Assembly: GCA_030280995.1 (NCBI GenBank)
Contig: JASXTE010000011.1
Coordinates: 25,011,817 to 25,075,816, forward strand
DNA from: Hemileia vastatrix
Taxonomy: Eukaryota > Basidiomycota > Pucciniomycetes > Pucciniales > Zaghouaniaceae
DNA length: 64,000 nucleotides
Direction: 5' to 3'
Positions 41,930-55,440 of this stretch are shown piece after piece. How positions within the stretch are numbered: the first letter of the stretch is position 1; each line of letters begins with the position of its first letter. The notes under the pieces were generated by a model, which worked only from the letters and a program-made list of their open reading frames with translations, was not told where the DNA came from and searched no databases. The translations under genes and the position numbers were made by a program.

Positions 41930-42992
41930 CAGCCATACTGGAAACGGTGGTGCAGTTTTGTAAAAAATTTCAAAGCCTTAGGACAGATCGATGGACATTT
42001 GACAGGAAATTCAGATTGCATTCACCAAAAATTTGTCACTTTCACTGTCAAATGTCAATCATTCTGTCTAAATGTTTTGGTTTTTTTTTTCGCATAGGTG
42101 CACCAACCATTGTCGATAGGGTCGTAGAAGATGCCAATCCCTATGTTTGAAGAGACTAAGTTTTTACTAGTCTGCAATACATTTTTCAGACCTTGTGCAT
42201 TCTTTTGTAACACTCAGTGCACCAGTTTGAGTGGCTTCAAATTGTGGTTCATTTTAATTAAAAATGAATTTCGGGATAGGAATCTGCTATCAGGTTTAGT
42301 TGTTTTTTTGTGGTGGCGCTGTAGTTAAATAATGTGCGATGTGAAATCTTCATGTCGATATTGTAAATAGACTCTATTGTACCGATAGAGCATAACAAGG
42401 TTTTTTGTTCACACTCTTTGACGATTGATTTGTGACACTTGTACAACTAGATTGTCTGTAAAAACTATATACATATATGGGGGAAAATAACATGGCAAAC
42501 TAAAGACTTTAATTAGATATAAACAGCCCCCACAATAAAGAAAAAATTACCACATTCCACAAAGGAGAATTCCAGTAGTCGATCCATCACCTTAATTTCT
42601 CGGCTCCCTGATCAGCCAAGGCAATAAGTGTTATAAGTGTTAGCAATAGTTGGAACACGCCTTTAAGACGTGTAATCGTGTAAGTTCGGCTCATATTTCT
42701 GCGCAAGCGATTGTCCTCAGACCCCCAGGAAAAGATTAGAGTTGTGTACTGCCACTAATAAAATATCTTCAGCCCTCATCACCTAACTAGCTAACTGCTA
42801 TCACTATTAAAAACTACATCTCTCAACGGGCCTTTTATTGAGTAGGTTGCGGTTGTGTCTGTCATCGTAGCCCATTTTGTTTTATTTCAGCCAGAGAGTA
42901 TTTCACATTTGGATCGGGTCTATTGTGGGTTGAAGCTTTTCATTTAGTGTAAGTGAGTAGTCGCCTCAATAGTGCACTCACTGGTTGTTCTA
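41930..42992. other. Upstream flank of the transporter gene, no gene seen
   Basis: 41990-42056 holds an inverted repeat (GGACATTTGACAG and CTGTCAAATGTCA). 42490-42992 has more balanced base composition than its surroundings and may hold the promoter and 5' UTR of the transporter. No TATA box could be assigned with confidence. Confidence 0.4.
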
Positions 42993-45805
42993 ATGGCTTC
43001 AATTTGCAGGGCGTTTTGTAAAATGAAGGATTTTATCATTGACCCAAAAGTTAGTCGTTGGAGTTTTTAGATTGGGTGGTGATTTTTACTGGCGCCGCTA
43101 ACTGTGCCTCAACTGACAGCTCGAGGCTGCGCTCATCCGCAAACTGGATCTCCATGTCCTCCCTGGTCTTTCGCTGCTATGGCTGGCTTGCTTCAGTGAG
43201 TCTTAAAATATTTTTTACTTCGGATGCTGGCTAAGTGTTTGTTATTCTTTTTAGTTGACAGAACAAACGTTGGAAATGCAAAGGTAACGTTGGCATCATC
43301 GCTTTGTCCTGGCTGGACCCAAAAAAGATAGTGGTTCTGACATTACATGAACGGCTGATGACACTTTCCAGGTAGCTGGCATGGGACGTGACCTTCACCT
43401 TCATGGACTTCAGTTTAATGCCGCCTTAGCTGTCTTGTAAGGTTTGAGGCTTCTATGGCCCAATTTAGATCATTTTGTCATGTAAATTCATATGCTAATA
43501 AACATTTTCACTTATAGCTATGCCCCATACATTGCCAGTGAACTTCCTTCCAATTATCTCCTCAAAAGGCTTGGGGGAAAGGTAGTTCTCGCCGCTACGC
43601 AGCACATAAAAATTGTATCTGAATATATATATATGCTTTACTTTTTTCTACTTTAGATTTGGCTGCCTTTTTTGGTAATATGCTGGGGTTAGTTTTTTAA
43701 TTCTACGTTATTTACTCTGCGATGAAGATACAACAGGGCTAAACCAAGTTATTGTTCTATGAAAACAGGCATAGTGACCATATTTTCTGGTTTTATGAAG
43801 ACTTACACTCATTTAATTATCGTAAGGCTACTTTTGGGTCAGCATAATTTCACGTGTCATCTTAAATTTTGATTTTTTGGGAGGAAACGTTATGACTGAT
43901 TCTTTTTCTCAAACAGGCCTTTTTGAAGGAGGGCTATTGCCAGGAATGGTGAATATTTGAAAATAATCAATTGTTCTTCACGATGGATGCTCATCATATT
44001 TTTTTCAAGGTCTACTACCTTTCAACTCTGTATAACCACAATGAGCTACAACTTCGAGTTGGAATCTTTTACGCGTCGGCTTCACTTAGCGGAGGTTGTT
44101 TCCATGTATATTTTTGTTGCAAACAATTTCTTATATTTGTGTGTTTTAAATGTAGCTTTTGGTGGTCTACTTGCATTTGCAATCGAAAAAATGGATGGTG
44201 TTGCTGAAAAACCAGGCTGGGCGTGAGTTTTTTTTTTTCAATTCTATGTCTGAAATAGAATCATTCTAATCTTGTTACCAAACATAAACCATTTCACAAT
44301 TTATTGAACCCCGTGGTGATTAGCTGGCTTTTCATCATTGGTAATGTTTTTTTAAATCATTCTGTACTCAATGCCTTACTGGTAACTGATAGCCAAAATT
44401 TTCAGAGGGCCTGGCGACAATTTTAATTGCACTTTTTGCTTGGTGGTATATGCCAGCTAGTGTTCATACCGCTAAATTTCTGACTATTGACGAACGTCAA
44501 TTGGCAGGTAAGGATACAAGTTAATGCAAAAAATCTTCATGTTTCTTTAAGCTGAAAATCTTTCAACCTTAGCTCAGCGACTTAAGGTATCAAGGTCTTC
44601 GAATTCGCTATCCGTGACAACTACAAAAGACGGCCAAGGTTATAATTCCACAGTTACATTACCCCAGAGTGAGGTTGCTCACTTCCCTAGGGTAGATTTA
44701 ATTCCAGAAGAAGAAGAATTTGAATGGCGTGAAGTCAGACGAGGGTTCATGGATCCTCAAGTTTGGCTCACAGGATTTGGATATTTGTCGGCGCTTGTAG
44801 GAATGTACTCTTATAGTTTGTTCCTGTGAGTGACCAGCTATGTTTAATTTTGAGAAGTTTTTCATTCATGACGTATTTGTGGGGTGGCGATTCATCTGCA
44901 GGCCAACAAGTAGGTTATATACTTCACCTTATTCTTGGCCTTAATAATTGCGAAATTGACAATAAAACACTTTTTAAGTTATTCAGGGAATGGGCTACCG
45001 TGGCGCACGTGCTCAATTGTTTTCTTCTTTTCCATACCTACCTGCTTCTGTAGTCACTGTGTTTGTTGCATTTGCAGCAGATAAATTGCAGTTAAGAGGG
45101 CCTATAGTTTTGACATTTCTTCCATTAACAATGGTTGGATGTGAGAATTTTTATTTATGAACAGGTCCCCACTGAGAGTCAAATCATGTGATAATTGTTG
45201 ACTCTTTTTCCAAAATATGTTACAGATATCATGGAAATTGCTAGCACCCAACTCAGTACGCGATATGCTGGGGTGTTTTTAATGGCTCTAGGTATTTCCA
45301 TTGATCAGCTAATTCATTGCTGTCATTTTGATCATTGTATTACCGAACCATTCTAGGAGTTTACCCTTCAGTACCTTCGATTCTCTGCATTCTTCCAAAC
45401 AATACCTCTGGCTATACGAAACGGGCTACTGTGACAGCACTACAACTTATGGTTTATATACTCACTTTTCATCTTTTTTATTTTTGAAGTATCTAATATC
45501 GAAATAATTTTTCCTGCTCTCAAAAATTTTGATAGATCGCAAACTGTGCAGGATTTATTGGAACATTTATTTATAGCTCTGATCAAGCACCATTTTATGT
45601 CCGGGGCCACAGTTTGGCGTTAGCATTTACCATTCTAGCATGGGTACTGATTGGGCTTAATTCTCTGTACTGCGCTTATGAAAATAAGCAAAGAAAAGCT
45701 GGAAAACGGGATCATAATATGACTGATTATCAAACTCTTGTGCATAACGGTAAAACTCGCGCTCCTATCGGAGACCGAGATCCATCATTTCTCTTTACAC
45801 TTTGA
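42993..45805 (+). CDS. MFS transporter, allantoate permease/ACS family, 18 exons
   Basis: Plasma-membrane anion:cation symporter of the Dal5/Tna1-like family; the substrate cannot be told. Exons: 42993-43049, 43120-43195, 43255-43283, 43372-43436, 43518-43581, 43657-43687, 43769-43837, 43917-43948, 44010-44094, 44156-44222, 44324-44340, 44406-44507, 44573-44825, 44902-44909, 44979-45140, 45226-45291, 45357-45451, 45536-45805. All introns are GT-AG and all phases agree, giving 515 residues, normal for the family. Motifs: LIRKLDLHVLPG, DRTNVGNAKVAGM, YAPYIASELPSNYLLKR, GIVTIFSGFMKTYTHL, RLLLGLFEGGLLPGM, YASASLSGAFGGLLAFAI, DERQLAAQRL, LPTIIQGMGYRG, NNTSGYTKRATVTALQL. A second in-frame ATG at 43023 would give 505 residues. 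Exon 14 is only 8 nt. It is the only clear host gene here and is surrounded by transposon debris. Confidence 0.9.
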
Positions 45806-47777
45806 ATAACTAGGGAAGAAAAAGGATTAAAACATCCGGTTTAAGAAGTAGATGGAAAGTTATCTAAGCTCCCCAGAGAGTTGCTTGGAATCTACACATA
45901 TGGTGTTGGATCAGAATTGTAACAGAGTAGTTCAATTTTTTAGTGATTTTTTCGTAATATTTTACTCTCCTTGACCTAATGTTTTGAATATAATCAAAAA
46001 AAAATTTGAATATAATAATATTATAACCACAGTGCTCTTCATTTGCCAAATAAAATATGTGCCAGCCTCGTCCTTTTTGGAGCTGATAGGGTCAGGTAAC
46101 TGAAGCAGTTAAGTCACTTCTCAGGTAAGAAAAAGTTATCAGTGATGAATGAGACAGTGAGGCGTATCCTCTCTTATATGAAAATATAATTGCGCTTAAA
46201 TTCTGTATAACTTAAAATCACAATACTTAAATATATAAAATATGTGATGCGCAGAAGTTTATAACCTATCTTATCTATCTAAAAAATATTAACCAAGTAA
46301 GAATATATGTCTCTGACTAATCCAAGTCAAATATATATATAAACAGTAAAATTACTTCTAACCACACTAAAATGTAATATAAGAGTAATTTCTGTAATTT
46401 TAAGACTATCAACCCTTTGAGAGAGAGTTAAACTCGACCCAATGATCACACTAAAAATGAAATACAAAAATATGCTACACAATAGTTAAATTCAGATTCA
46501 GATAAATACAACTCACTTTATATCCAAGAGGTGGCTATTTTCTTACTATAAGTGTTTAAATGATATTGACTCTCATCTCCTCCCCCCCTCCCCCATCATT
46601 CCTCTAGTATCCAACTTTCTTTTTTTTCCTCCGGTAGATTCCCTAATAATCCCATTCTCTCACAGTAGTCACTTTATTAGCCAAATTTCATTGCCCGTTT
46701 CCTACTCACAAATTTTCTCCCTAATTTGTTCATACTCCCTTAGATTAGTATGGTGTCCTTCATGCCCCACGCTGAAAGAGATTGTAAGGATTTCTAAAAA
46801 AAAAAAAAAAATTAGAGAATTAAAAAAATATGCTATTGAATGCTTAAAAAGATGATTTATTTCCATTGAAATGAACTCCTCTTTATAGTAAAATCCTCTT
46901 CTTCCCTTAGCCCATAGTGCTTTAGAGATCTCTAGAGCCACGAACCCTACTATCTGGCTTTCAGACCCCCCCTAAATACAGTATACCAAAAGATGTCCCA
47001 AGTCTGTGGCAGCTGATTTTTCACCAATATTACTCAGGATGATTCGAGTATGAATCTCCCACACCATGTGCTTACAAGATTCTCATCAGTTATATAACAA
47101 ATCTACAGTAACCTAGTAAGAATAAAATTTGAGAGGAGATAGATTGAAGCAAATATTAGATAAAAGAAATGGAGATAAAAAGATGTGAAACAAATGAAAA
47201 AAGATACAAGATATATGGGTAGAACCAGTGAGAAAAGAAATATAGAGAAATCATTTAATTCATTGATACACCAAAAGTTAGATAAATGAAATGTATTCTT
47301 GTATGTAATTTGTCTTGATGTAACCAACACGATACATCTAAAGCGCCATAGATGTCTCAAAACTTATAAGATTTTGTTTAGACTATTGCACAAATAGCTC
47401 AACTAACAACTAAATGAGATAAATGAATATTTATGATAGAAAAGATGATGAGAAGTTTATGAGAAATAAAAATACAAAAAAAAAACAAAAAATAAATCTA
47501 TAAAGGCTCATTAGAAGCGCCAATTTTAGTCTCAAAATGTTCCAGGCATATAGGTGAGATTTCCAGTAGAAAGGGGGAATATCCAACTGTCTTTTAAGGC
47601 CTTCAGTTTTCATGTGTCCTTCATCCAAGTGGGAGCGGTAGAATTAGTTGATTCAATTGGTTCCAGGAGGTCGTCTTGTGACATCCTATTATTCAATTGC
47701 TAGGAGTATATTATCTAAAAGCTTAGTAAAAAATATTTATATTATTGAAAGTATCTTTCACAGGGGGGGAAATCCCC
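45806..47777. other. Gene-free stretch downstream of the transporter
   Basis: Mixed A+T-rich sequence; a C-rich CTCCTCCCCCCCTCCC run lies at about 46576-46592. Small open frames (45864-46049, 46702-46941, 47103-47360, 47431-47628) are hydrophobic or low-complexity with no motif, so none is called. Confidence 0.55.
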
Positions 47778-48109
47778 GAACTAGATTTCTAGCTCAGTTT
47801 TTGGTTGCAGGGTATGACTCTGGGTCTGATTTGGGGAATGACCCGGTTTGATCCCACCTTATTTTTTTTTTGCTTTTCTGACATTGGAATCTCATTGGTT
47901 CATTTCTTCTAATCTTCATAGATTCATCTGAAGATTCTATTTGCACCTCCTCTTCCCTTCCCTTAACAAGCATATCCACACCACACCACCTTAATCCTCT
48001 TCCAAAGGCAAAAAAAAATGTGGGCTCAAAAAGTCACATTCAATGGTTTGTCACAAAAATGCACCTAGGAATGGAATAGGGTCACAAAACTGAACTAGAT
48101 ATCTAGTTC
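47778..48109. mobile_element. Possible MITE with self-complementary ends
   Basis: The left end GAACTAGATTTCTAGCTCAG and the right end (minus strand) GAACTAGATATCTAGTTCAG form inverted repeats of about 25 bp. The right end also lies in the perfect 20-bp palindrome TGAACTAGATATCTAGTTCA (48091-48110). Inside is coding-free. The target duplication is not clear. Confidence 0.45.
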
Positions 48110-51100
48110 ACCATTTTTTATCCCTGATTTTACTTTAAAAAATTTAATTTATTTGGACATAAACTTTGCAATCAGGTTCATCCAATTAATGGTTTTTAGG
48201 ATTAAATTTTTTCAATAATATTTATCTATTTTGCTTATATCTAGATTTTTATCTTTTAGTAATCTTCTATGATTTTTATATTATTCTTTATTTTAAACTA
48301 TTTGTCTTAATTTGTCCCAATATTGTTTGTTGGAAGTCCAAATAAATCTTCCAGCTAAAAATATGAGAAAAATTTTAAACAAAATGGAAAGAACATTTTT
48401 CAATTTGAAATGTTTCTTATTGGCCGGTTTGTCTAGAAGAAGATAATGAAGAGGAGAAAAGGAATAGAAAGGAGAAGAAGGGGAAATGTAGATTCAAAAT
48501 AAGAGAAAAGACATGAGGACTTAAAGGTGAAATGAAGATGATATAGGAGAGTTTATAGGACTTTTGAAAATGGTTAAAAGGTATTATAACAGTAAGTACT
48601 TTTATCACTCACTGTGTAAATATCAATTACTAATAATTAAAACACTCTCAATGCAACCTTTAAATATTTATTTAACAGTTAAGGGAACAGACACGCTTAA
48701 ACAGTAAAATTGTAAGCCTGGATATCCACAGGACTGAGTAAAAAGTACTTATAAGTTATGTTAAACACATGGAATATACATGGGAGCAATAAATTAAAGT
48801 ACACAAATAGTATACATAAGTAAATTTATGATAAAATACAAAATATGCCATTATAACACCTTATGTACACGCATATATCCACCTTTTATAAGTCTTATGT
48901 ACTTAATATTAAGTTGAAATATGTTAGAGTAATCTTAAGAGCCTTAAATATAAGGCTATATAATTTTTAAGTAGACTCAAAGCTGTTGTTTTCATTATTT
49001 TATGTGAAAAACAAGAAATGTGCTTTAAATCACTTAAAAGTTGACTATATGCACTATAAATTTAATAATATTAAAAATGCACTTTGACAGATCAACTTGT
49101 CTTAATTAGGGCTATTTATCTAGCTACTCAAATGCATAAAAATAACAATTTTTAAAATTTGGTGTTTTTTATGCCAGAAATGGCTTCTGTGTACTGGCCA
49201 CATACTGCCTGCATTTTTCCCATGTGAATAGCTTCATTTTTAGTAAATTTAGCTTTTTCACACTATAATTACCCCACATTCTACTCTCACTGTGGGGAAA
49301 CACACTAAAATAGGCAACAGGTGCTCATTAAGTGTCCTAGTTTAATTATAAATGCATTGACCCTTATTATATGCACTAATTTCATTAATAAACACAAGCT
49401 TGGCACTTTAATTTACTACAATGCTTAAATTTGCCTAAATTAGTCAAGGATTTACCCAAGCAAGTGCCTTCCAAGGACTGCATGTAGTTACCCCACATCT
49501 CACACCCTTTTTTGGGTTTTTAAGTGGTTTCTCAGTCAATTTTGGTTATTTTTGAATGAGGATTTCACGTAGTATAATGTCATGATTAGCTCGATCATTT
49601 CTACTTTTAATCCTCCTTCATATGGGGTAATAATTAGTATTAATTTTCCCTTTTTAGTATTTTATTTTAATGTATTACACGCATATACTCTCTTTTTTTC
49701 TTATTCTTTATTTTGGATGGATTATCCCTATTACTGCAGGATTTTGGAAGGTGATATCATTCTAATTATGTTAATGGTCACTATTTATGTTGTTGAACAT
49801 GTCTATTAGTTGAAATGAGGTGTCATTAACCATGTATAGAGCTGGTAAATCAAGGGGTTCATTGGGGAAGTTATTGGGTATAAAAGGAGGGGGTTTTTGG
49901 TCTTTTTTTCTACATTCTTTATCATTACAATCAAACATATAACCAGTACAATTACAATACATATCAATAGCACTTATAAAGTCTTTGAATAGTATCTGAA
50001 TTATTAAATCTATTTTTCTACCAACTATAAGATTGTAAGCCATATATAATTAGTGAGATTTAAAATACTGAGACCCTTATATTTGAGTTATATTTTAATA
50101 CTTATTGGATTTGTACTACATTATTCATATAGGACCATAAAATCTTATAGACAACTGAATAATCAAGCTAGTTCACATCTTTGTACTTGATCTCAGCCTG
50201 AAAAAAATAGTTAATAATATTTAAAATATGTTACAGTAAAGTAAGTGATCAGAGCCAAAATGGATTACCCAAGGCCCTTTTATAGGCACGGGGTCCTGTG
50301 AAGCACCAAAAAATTGTAAGTACAAAATGATAATAGAATGAAATGAGAAAATGAAAGAATAATAATGAAACCTGGATATTGAGAGAAAAACATGAAACAT
50401 ATAATTAAATCCTCAAATAAGAAATAATTTTCCCATAACAAAGTCCCAATACTAGTTAATTAAAATAGTGAGTACCTATGTAAATTTTTAACAGTGGAAA
50501 CAGTGAGTAATTTATCCAAAATATTCATTACAATGAGACTTAAAATGGTTTTAATTGAACCAATACATTTATGTCATTTTGACACAAACTTTAATGTAAT
50601 CAATTCAACCCAAAACAGAAATTAATAAATAGTTTTAAATATTTCATTTAAGTAATAACTAATTTAAGTGAAAACAAGTAATTACTTTTTAGTGAATTAC
50701 TAATTCAAAATAAGTATTTTAATTTATTTTGTTAAGTAAGTTTCTTAATTTATTAAATAAATTTTCTGACACAATTAAGGGTCAAAAAGTGACCAATATT
50801 TATGGATTATAATGTATGAGAAAGTTTATTTAATATATAAATTTAATTAATTAAATTTTAATTATATTATGATTCAATTACACAAATGTAATTATAATAT
50901 ATGATAATAATCAATTAATCATTAATTTATTATTATTAAATACATTAAAATGAGCCATGATTTATAGAATATAATATATATTATGTTTGATGTAAGTGTA
51001 TAAATAATTTATTTAATAATAAAATTAATATAATATTTATTTTACTTATTTTTAATAAAATTTTATTATGTAATAAAATATTATTTTAACTACATAAAAT

Positions 51101-52071
51101 ACATCACTTTATTCCCTCCAATAGAGTATTATACATTTTACTGGGCTCCTGAGACAGCCTGGCTGACATTTCTAGTCTAGTTGCAAAGCTGATGTTGCAT
51201 GGGACTAATAGTTCTGTGATATTCCTCATTATATTTATTATTTTATTAAAAAAAAGGATCTTTGAAGGTGAATGAAGTTGAATAACATGGAGATGTATTT
51301 GACTTTCCAGAATTTGAAAAGACAATGCTTTCTTAGGGAAGCTAGAGTTTGGAAAGAAGGGAGAAAAGAAAAAAGCGGGTATGAATGTGTTATCAGGAAT
51401 CTCAAAATTCATCTTTACCTTCTTTATCCTATTGAATAGACCAAATTATTATTAATAAAAATAAGAGCATAAAAGTTTAATGAGATTGACACAATAAATG
51501 TCCTAATAATAATAATAATAAATAAATTTAATGAAGAAAGAAGTATTTATATAATAGTGGGTCTCAAACACTAGTATATTTATTCTGTGGGGAGTTCAGA
51601 CTCAAAATGCCATTCATAGAAACCATGAAAAATGGCAGACTTGGGGGTTGAGGTTAGGGGTCTCAAACATAAATTAAAATACTTCTTACTTTTGTGCTAA
51701 GATATGAGGATATGTGAACTAGGTTCATACTACTTATGATAAAGGGATGGAGGTGCATGAATGGAATAGAAGTACCCAAAAAAGGGTGTGTTGAGGTATA
51801 AATTTTCCAGTCAAGTACACCCATCTTGGAATGGTGTAGATTGGGTTGAAAAAGGTCCTAAATATTTTTATGTTTAACAATATCAATTTTTTTTTGAGTA
51901 TTATAAATCACATTATGGGTTTTCTCAGCTCTTAGATTACATAAATAAAGTCAAAAATTGTATTCCTCATACAGATTTATTAAAATTTAAGGTTTTGAGA
52001 AAAATGTAAGAAAAAAATGAGAACAAGACATTGCACAAGGATAAGAATACATTTGGATGAAAAATAGACAC
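48110..52071. other. A+T-rich stretch, essentially gene-free
   Basis: 48714-48735 repeats the opening of the 28129 insert (AGCCTGGATATCCACAGGAC). 50600-51080 is nearly pure A/T with ATTAATTAAAT repeats. 51104-51412 (minus) is a 102-codon frame of mixed content that is not recognised. One further frame is listed separately. No repeats with terminal structure were resolved. Confidence 0.5.
49771..50043 (-). CDS. Hypothetical cysteine-containing ORF, uncertain
   Basis: 90 codons, with MYCNCTGYMFDCNDKECRKK, five cysteines within 18 residues, then KPPPFIPNNFPNEPLDLP. Upstream on the minus strand a TTTTTTTCAG acceptor is followed by GCTGAGATCAAGTACAAAG, which might belong to the same decayed gene. 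Not recognised. It could be a fragment of a transposon gag-like protein or chance. Confidence 0.25.
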   Translation of the reverse strand: MAYNLIVGRKIDLIIQILFKDFISAIDMYCNCTGYMFDCNDKECRKKDQKPPPFIPNNFPNEPLDLPALYMVNDTSFQLIDMFNNINSDH

Positions 52072-53289
52072 TGTGGCATTCCACATCTGGGTATGGAACT
52101 TAGGTTTATTTTTGAAGATTAGTAGCAATTTTCTGGATCATAAGGCTGGATATTTGGAATTTTTGAAAATTATTATTATCATTGGATAGCCCAGATTTTT
52201 CTCTATCTTTTATGCCTTGATGATTTTTTATCATATTTTACTGTTTTCTTAGTGTTTTACTTGATTTAGTGACTTATAGTATTTTTGGTGGATATGGTGT
52301 GCTGATGGAATGGCCACTGAGCTCCAGTGCTCCGGTTTGCTCTGGTGATTTTCTGGTGCAAAAGCGAAGTGTACTGGAAAAATTCTGTCATTGTGGCCAA
52401 GTTTGGTCATGGTGACAAGATTAACTCACTGTGGCAAATTTAGCTCACTCTGGCCAAATGAGCTCATTATGGAAAAAAGAGCTCATTGTGGCAAAATTTT
52501 CTCACAATGGGAAAGTCTGATCACCAGTGCAAATTTTGGTCACTGCAGAAAAGTCTGGGCACTGTGGTAAAGTTTGGTCACTGTAGAAAAGTCTGATCAC
52601 CAGTGCAAAGTTTGGTCTCTGCAGAAAAGTTTGGCTATTGTGGCAAAATTTGGTTAGAATTTATTATGCTTGTTAGATCAATAGTTTATTGTAGATCCTA
52701 TGCATGTAGGGTATTGTTGGAAAGGTCTGGAGTAGGAGAATCAGATAGAGGGGGGAATATTAGTCTTCTGGAGGTTTTTTCTGTCTTTTTAGTTTTTGAT
52801 ATTTAGAGTCTTTTGGGGATTATTAACAACCACTTTCATATTTTTCATTACTCAACAAAATTAAATAAAATTATAATACCCTTATAACATTTATATTTTT
52901 CATAACACTGTTGAAATACAATACAACAATTATATTTTCATCACATATAGGGTATCATTGGAAAGGTCACCATCTCAGGGACTTTTTTTATTGTTAACTC
53001 ATTAAAATAAAATCTTTATAAAAATTTATAAGTCTATCTTTTCAGATCTTTCACTTGTACAGCTTAATTTTTGCCATCAGTATTTCTTTTCCAACAGCTG
53101 CTACTTCAAAATCTCAATAAGCGTTCATAAAATCAGAGTTTCATCTATATTTTAAATCAATTCAAGTAGACTAGTAAGCTTAGTTATTTGAGCAACCCTT
53201 ATTTTACTTAGAAGGACAGGGTTTTCTACGGTTTATCCAACTCCTTTGGATTCTGCTTACAGCAAGGCAACTGTAAGAGTCTACCTACA
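52072..53289 (+). repeat. Gypsy-2 5' LTR
   Basis: Starts TGTGGCATTCCACATCTGGG and ends AGAGTCTACCTACA, 1218 bp, nearly the same length as the Gypsy-1 LTR. The primer site TTTGGTGCCCAACGTGGGG follows immediately (53292 on). The end resembles the solo LTR at 12360-13423. The start is less certain than the end because there is no 3' LTR to compare. Confidence 0.65.
52390..52660 (+). repeat. Minisatellite in the Gypsy-2 LTR
   Basis: About twelve imperfect units of roughly 20 bp, such as TCACTGTGGCAAAGTTTGG and TCACTGCAGAAAAGTCTGG. Some units match in pairs (GAAAAGTCTGATCACCAGTG occurs twice), so higher-order duplication took place. It lies in the upstream part of the LTR, where promoter or enhancer elements could be. 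Confidence 0.7.
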
Positions 53290-53460
53290 TATTTGGTGCC
53301 CAACGTGGGGTTTGAAATCTCTAGCTTTTTCTAGGACTTACTTGGATCTAGGACTTTCTTAGCCTGAAAGAGGCTTATTTTTTGGAACTCTTATTGATTT
53401 ATTAGCCTGCAAGAGGCTTTCTTATTTTAACGGTTTAAACGCTTTTTTTACTTTATTGGG

Positions 53461-55440
53461 ATGTCTTCTGCTGCTGCTTCTGGATCTTCTCTTCCTCTTA
53501 CTACTTCTGTCAGGATTGTTTCTTGGGATGGCCCAAAGTTTAATGGGGAGGAGGTTAAATGGTTCATTAGCAGGTATGAAGCTGCTGCTTCTGTTGATGG
53601 TGCTTCTCATGAGGACATGGTGAAGCAGATTAGGTTTTTTATTGCTGATAGGGAGGTGGAAAAAGAGGTCATTGCTATGCAGGCTTTTAAGGACAAAGAT
53701 TGGGTGAAGTTGTCAAAGGCTATGGTTGATAGATGGGGTGTTAGATTTACTATGTTGGAACTTAACAAAATTGTTGGTGATGGACAGGCAAAGGGTGGAG
53801 TTTCTTCTATGGCTGATTTCAAGAAGCTATGTGTTCAATTTGATGAAGTGGTCGAATATCTTATTCTGGTGGATGAATCGGTTCATGAAAACCAGGCCAA
53901 GGATCTTTTCTGGTCAGCTTGTAGTAGGGATATTTAAATGGATGTCTTGAAGGATCTTTCAAGAAAGGATTTAATGAAGGAACTTCCTAATGGAGAACAA
54001 AAACTGTTGGCATTGGAGGTCATCAAAGAAAACATTCAAGCCCATCTTAAATTAATGGTGTTGGACAAGTATCAGGAGTCTTTCACTCAATATGTCAGCA
54101 AGGTTAGTGAAGTTTTGGCTGAAAATAACAATATCATGGTCAAAGCTCAAGAAGCCAAGAAGGCTCAAATGGGACTACCGGTGGCAAAAGTTGAGGGCAA
54201 TGTGGACAACAAGATGGTTGATAATTTGGCTGATTTGACAAAGCAATTAAAGATTTTTGTCCAAAAGACTCAGAAGGCCAATATTGCCCCAATTGCTTCT
54301 TTGTTGACATCTACTTCTTATCAATCAAGGGAATATGAACGTCAAAATTTTAATGGCAATGGCAATGGTAACCACTTCTCTGGTAATGGTGGTAGTGGTT
54401 ATAGAGGTGGCTATGATGAGCCAAAGGTGTGCTCCTATTTTAATAGGAGGGGGCACAGAGCAGGAGTATGTTTTACTCTTGATAAAGACTTGGATTCTGG
54501 GAGAGTTTTATTTGATGGTAAAGTTTATAAATTTCCTGATGGATTGTTCATCAAGCCCAGTGATGGACAAGCACCTTCTTATTTGGTTAGAAGGAATATG
54601 GCGGCTGAAAGAAGAGCCCAGTTTGAAGAATTGAAGGATGATGATGATAATGCCAAGGGTGGCAAAACTGGTGATAGTAAAAGTGGTGGTAAAGCTGATA
54701 AAGTTAAAGAGAAAGGGGTCAGTAAGGCCACATTTTCAACTTCTTTTGGTGGTTTGGAGCTGGAAACAGTTGCTAGAGTGGAGGGTAACTGTATGGCTGG
54801 CAAATATGATGTTGATGCTGCTAGAAGAGCAGCTGCTACTAAATCTAAAAGTAGAATTCAGAGCCAACTAAAGGCTAAACCTGGAAAGGCAATTAACAAG
54901 TTTAGACCTTACTCTAAGGAAGAAATTTATAGAATGCAGAAGGGTATGGCTGATATGGGGCCTCCTAGTTATGGCAAATTTGATTTGAATGGTGAGCCTA
55001 TGCCAGAAGATGATTTGGATTATGAGGAGGACGTACCTTTGGTGTCACTATCCAGACCAAGTTTTAGTGGTCCCATCCCAATGGAGGGAGTAAGAAGGAC
55101 TAGCAATAGATCAGGATTAGAGAAAGAAGCTGGTGATGGAGCTAGGGTCATCAGTAGTGAAGATGTTATTATGGGGGGTGAAGATGGCAATGTGGGTCCT
55201 CAAGAGGTGCCCAGGGCCAAGGTTGTTAAATTAAAAGTCCAGTATGAGCGGCCAGTAGTGTCCAGTCAAGAGAATGTTATGGATGACGTTTTGAATAGGA
55301 TGAATCAACTTCAGATTCCCTTATCTTTGGGGGAGCTTTTCACTATTAGTCCGGCACTTGCAGAGAAGCAGAAGAAGAATCTGATGATGCGGTGGGTTTC
55401 CACTGGAGAGGTGGAATATATTTGTGAAAATGCTGAGAAG
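53461..55440 (+). pseudogene. Gypsy-2 gag, one nonsense codon
   Basis: One reading frame from the ATG at 53461. It is interrupted by TAA at 53935-53937, after WSACSRDI, and goes on in the same frame from 53938. The N-terminal part aligns with Gypsy-1 gag (FNGEEVKWFISRYEAAASVDGA). At about 54425 the nucleocapsid motif reads CSYFNRRGHRAGVC, a CCHC knuckle whose second cysteine is replaced. Glycine/asparagine-rich (54340-54415) and lysine-rich segments flank it. A change of CAA to TAA would explain the stop. The long acidic linker before the protease is fully open. Confidence 0.8.

Noticed and set aside
44826..45053. 75-codon ORF in the transporter gene
   Set aside because: It runs through two introns, the microexon and the wrong frame of exon 15; the spliced model explains the region better.
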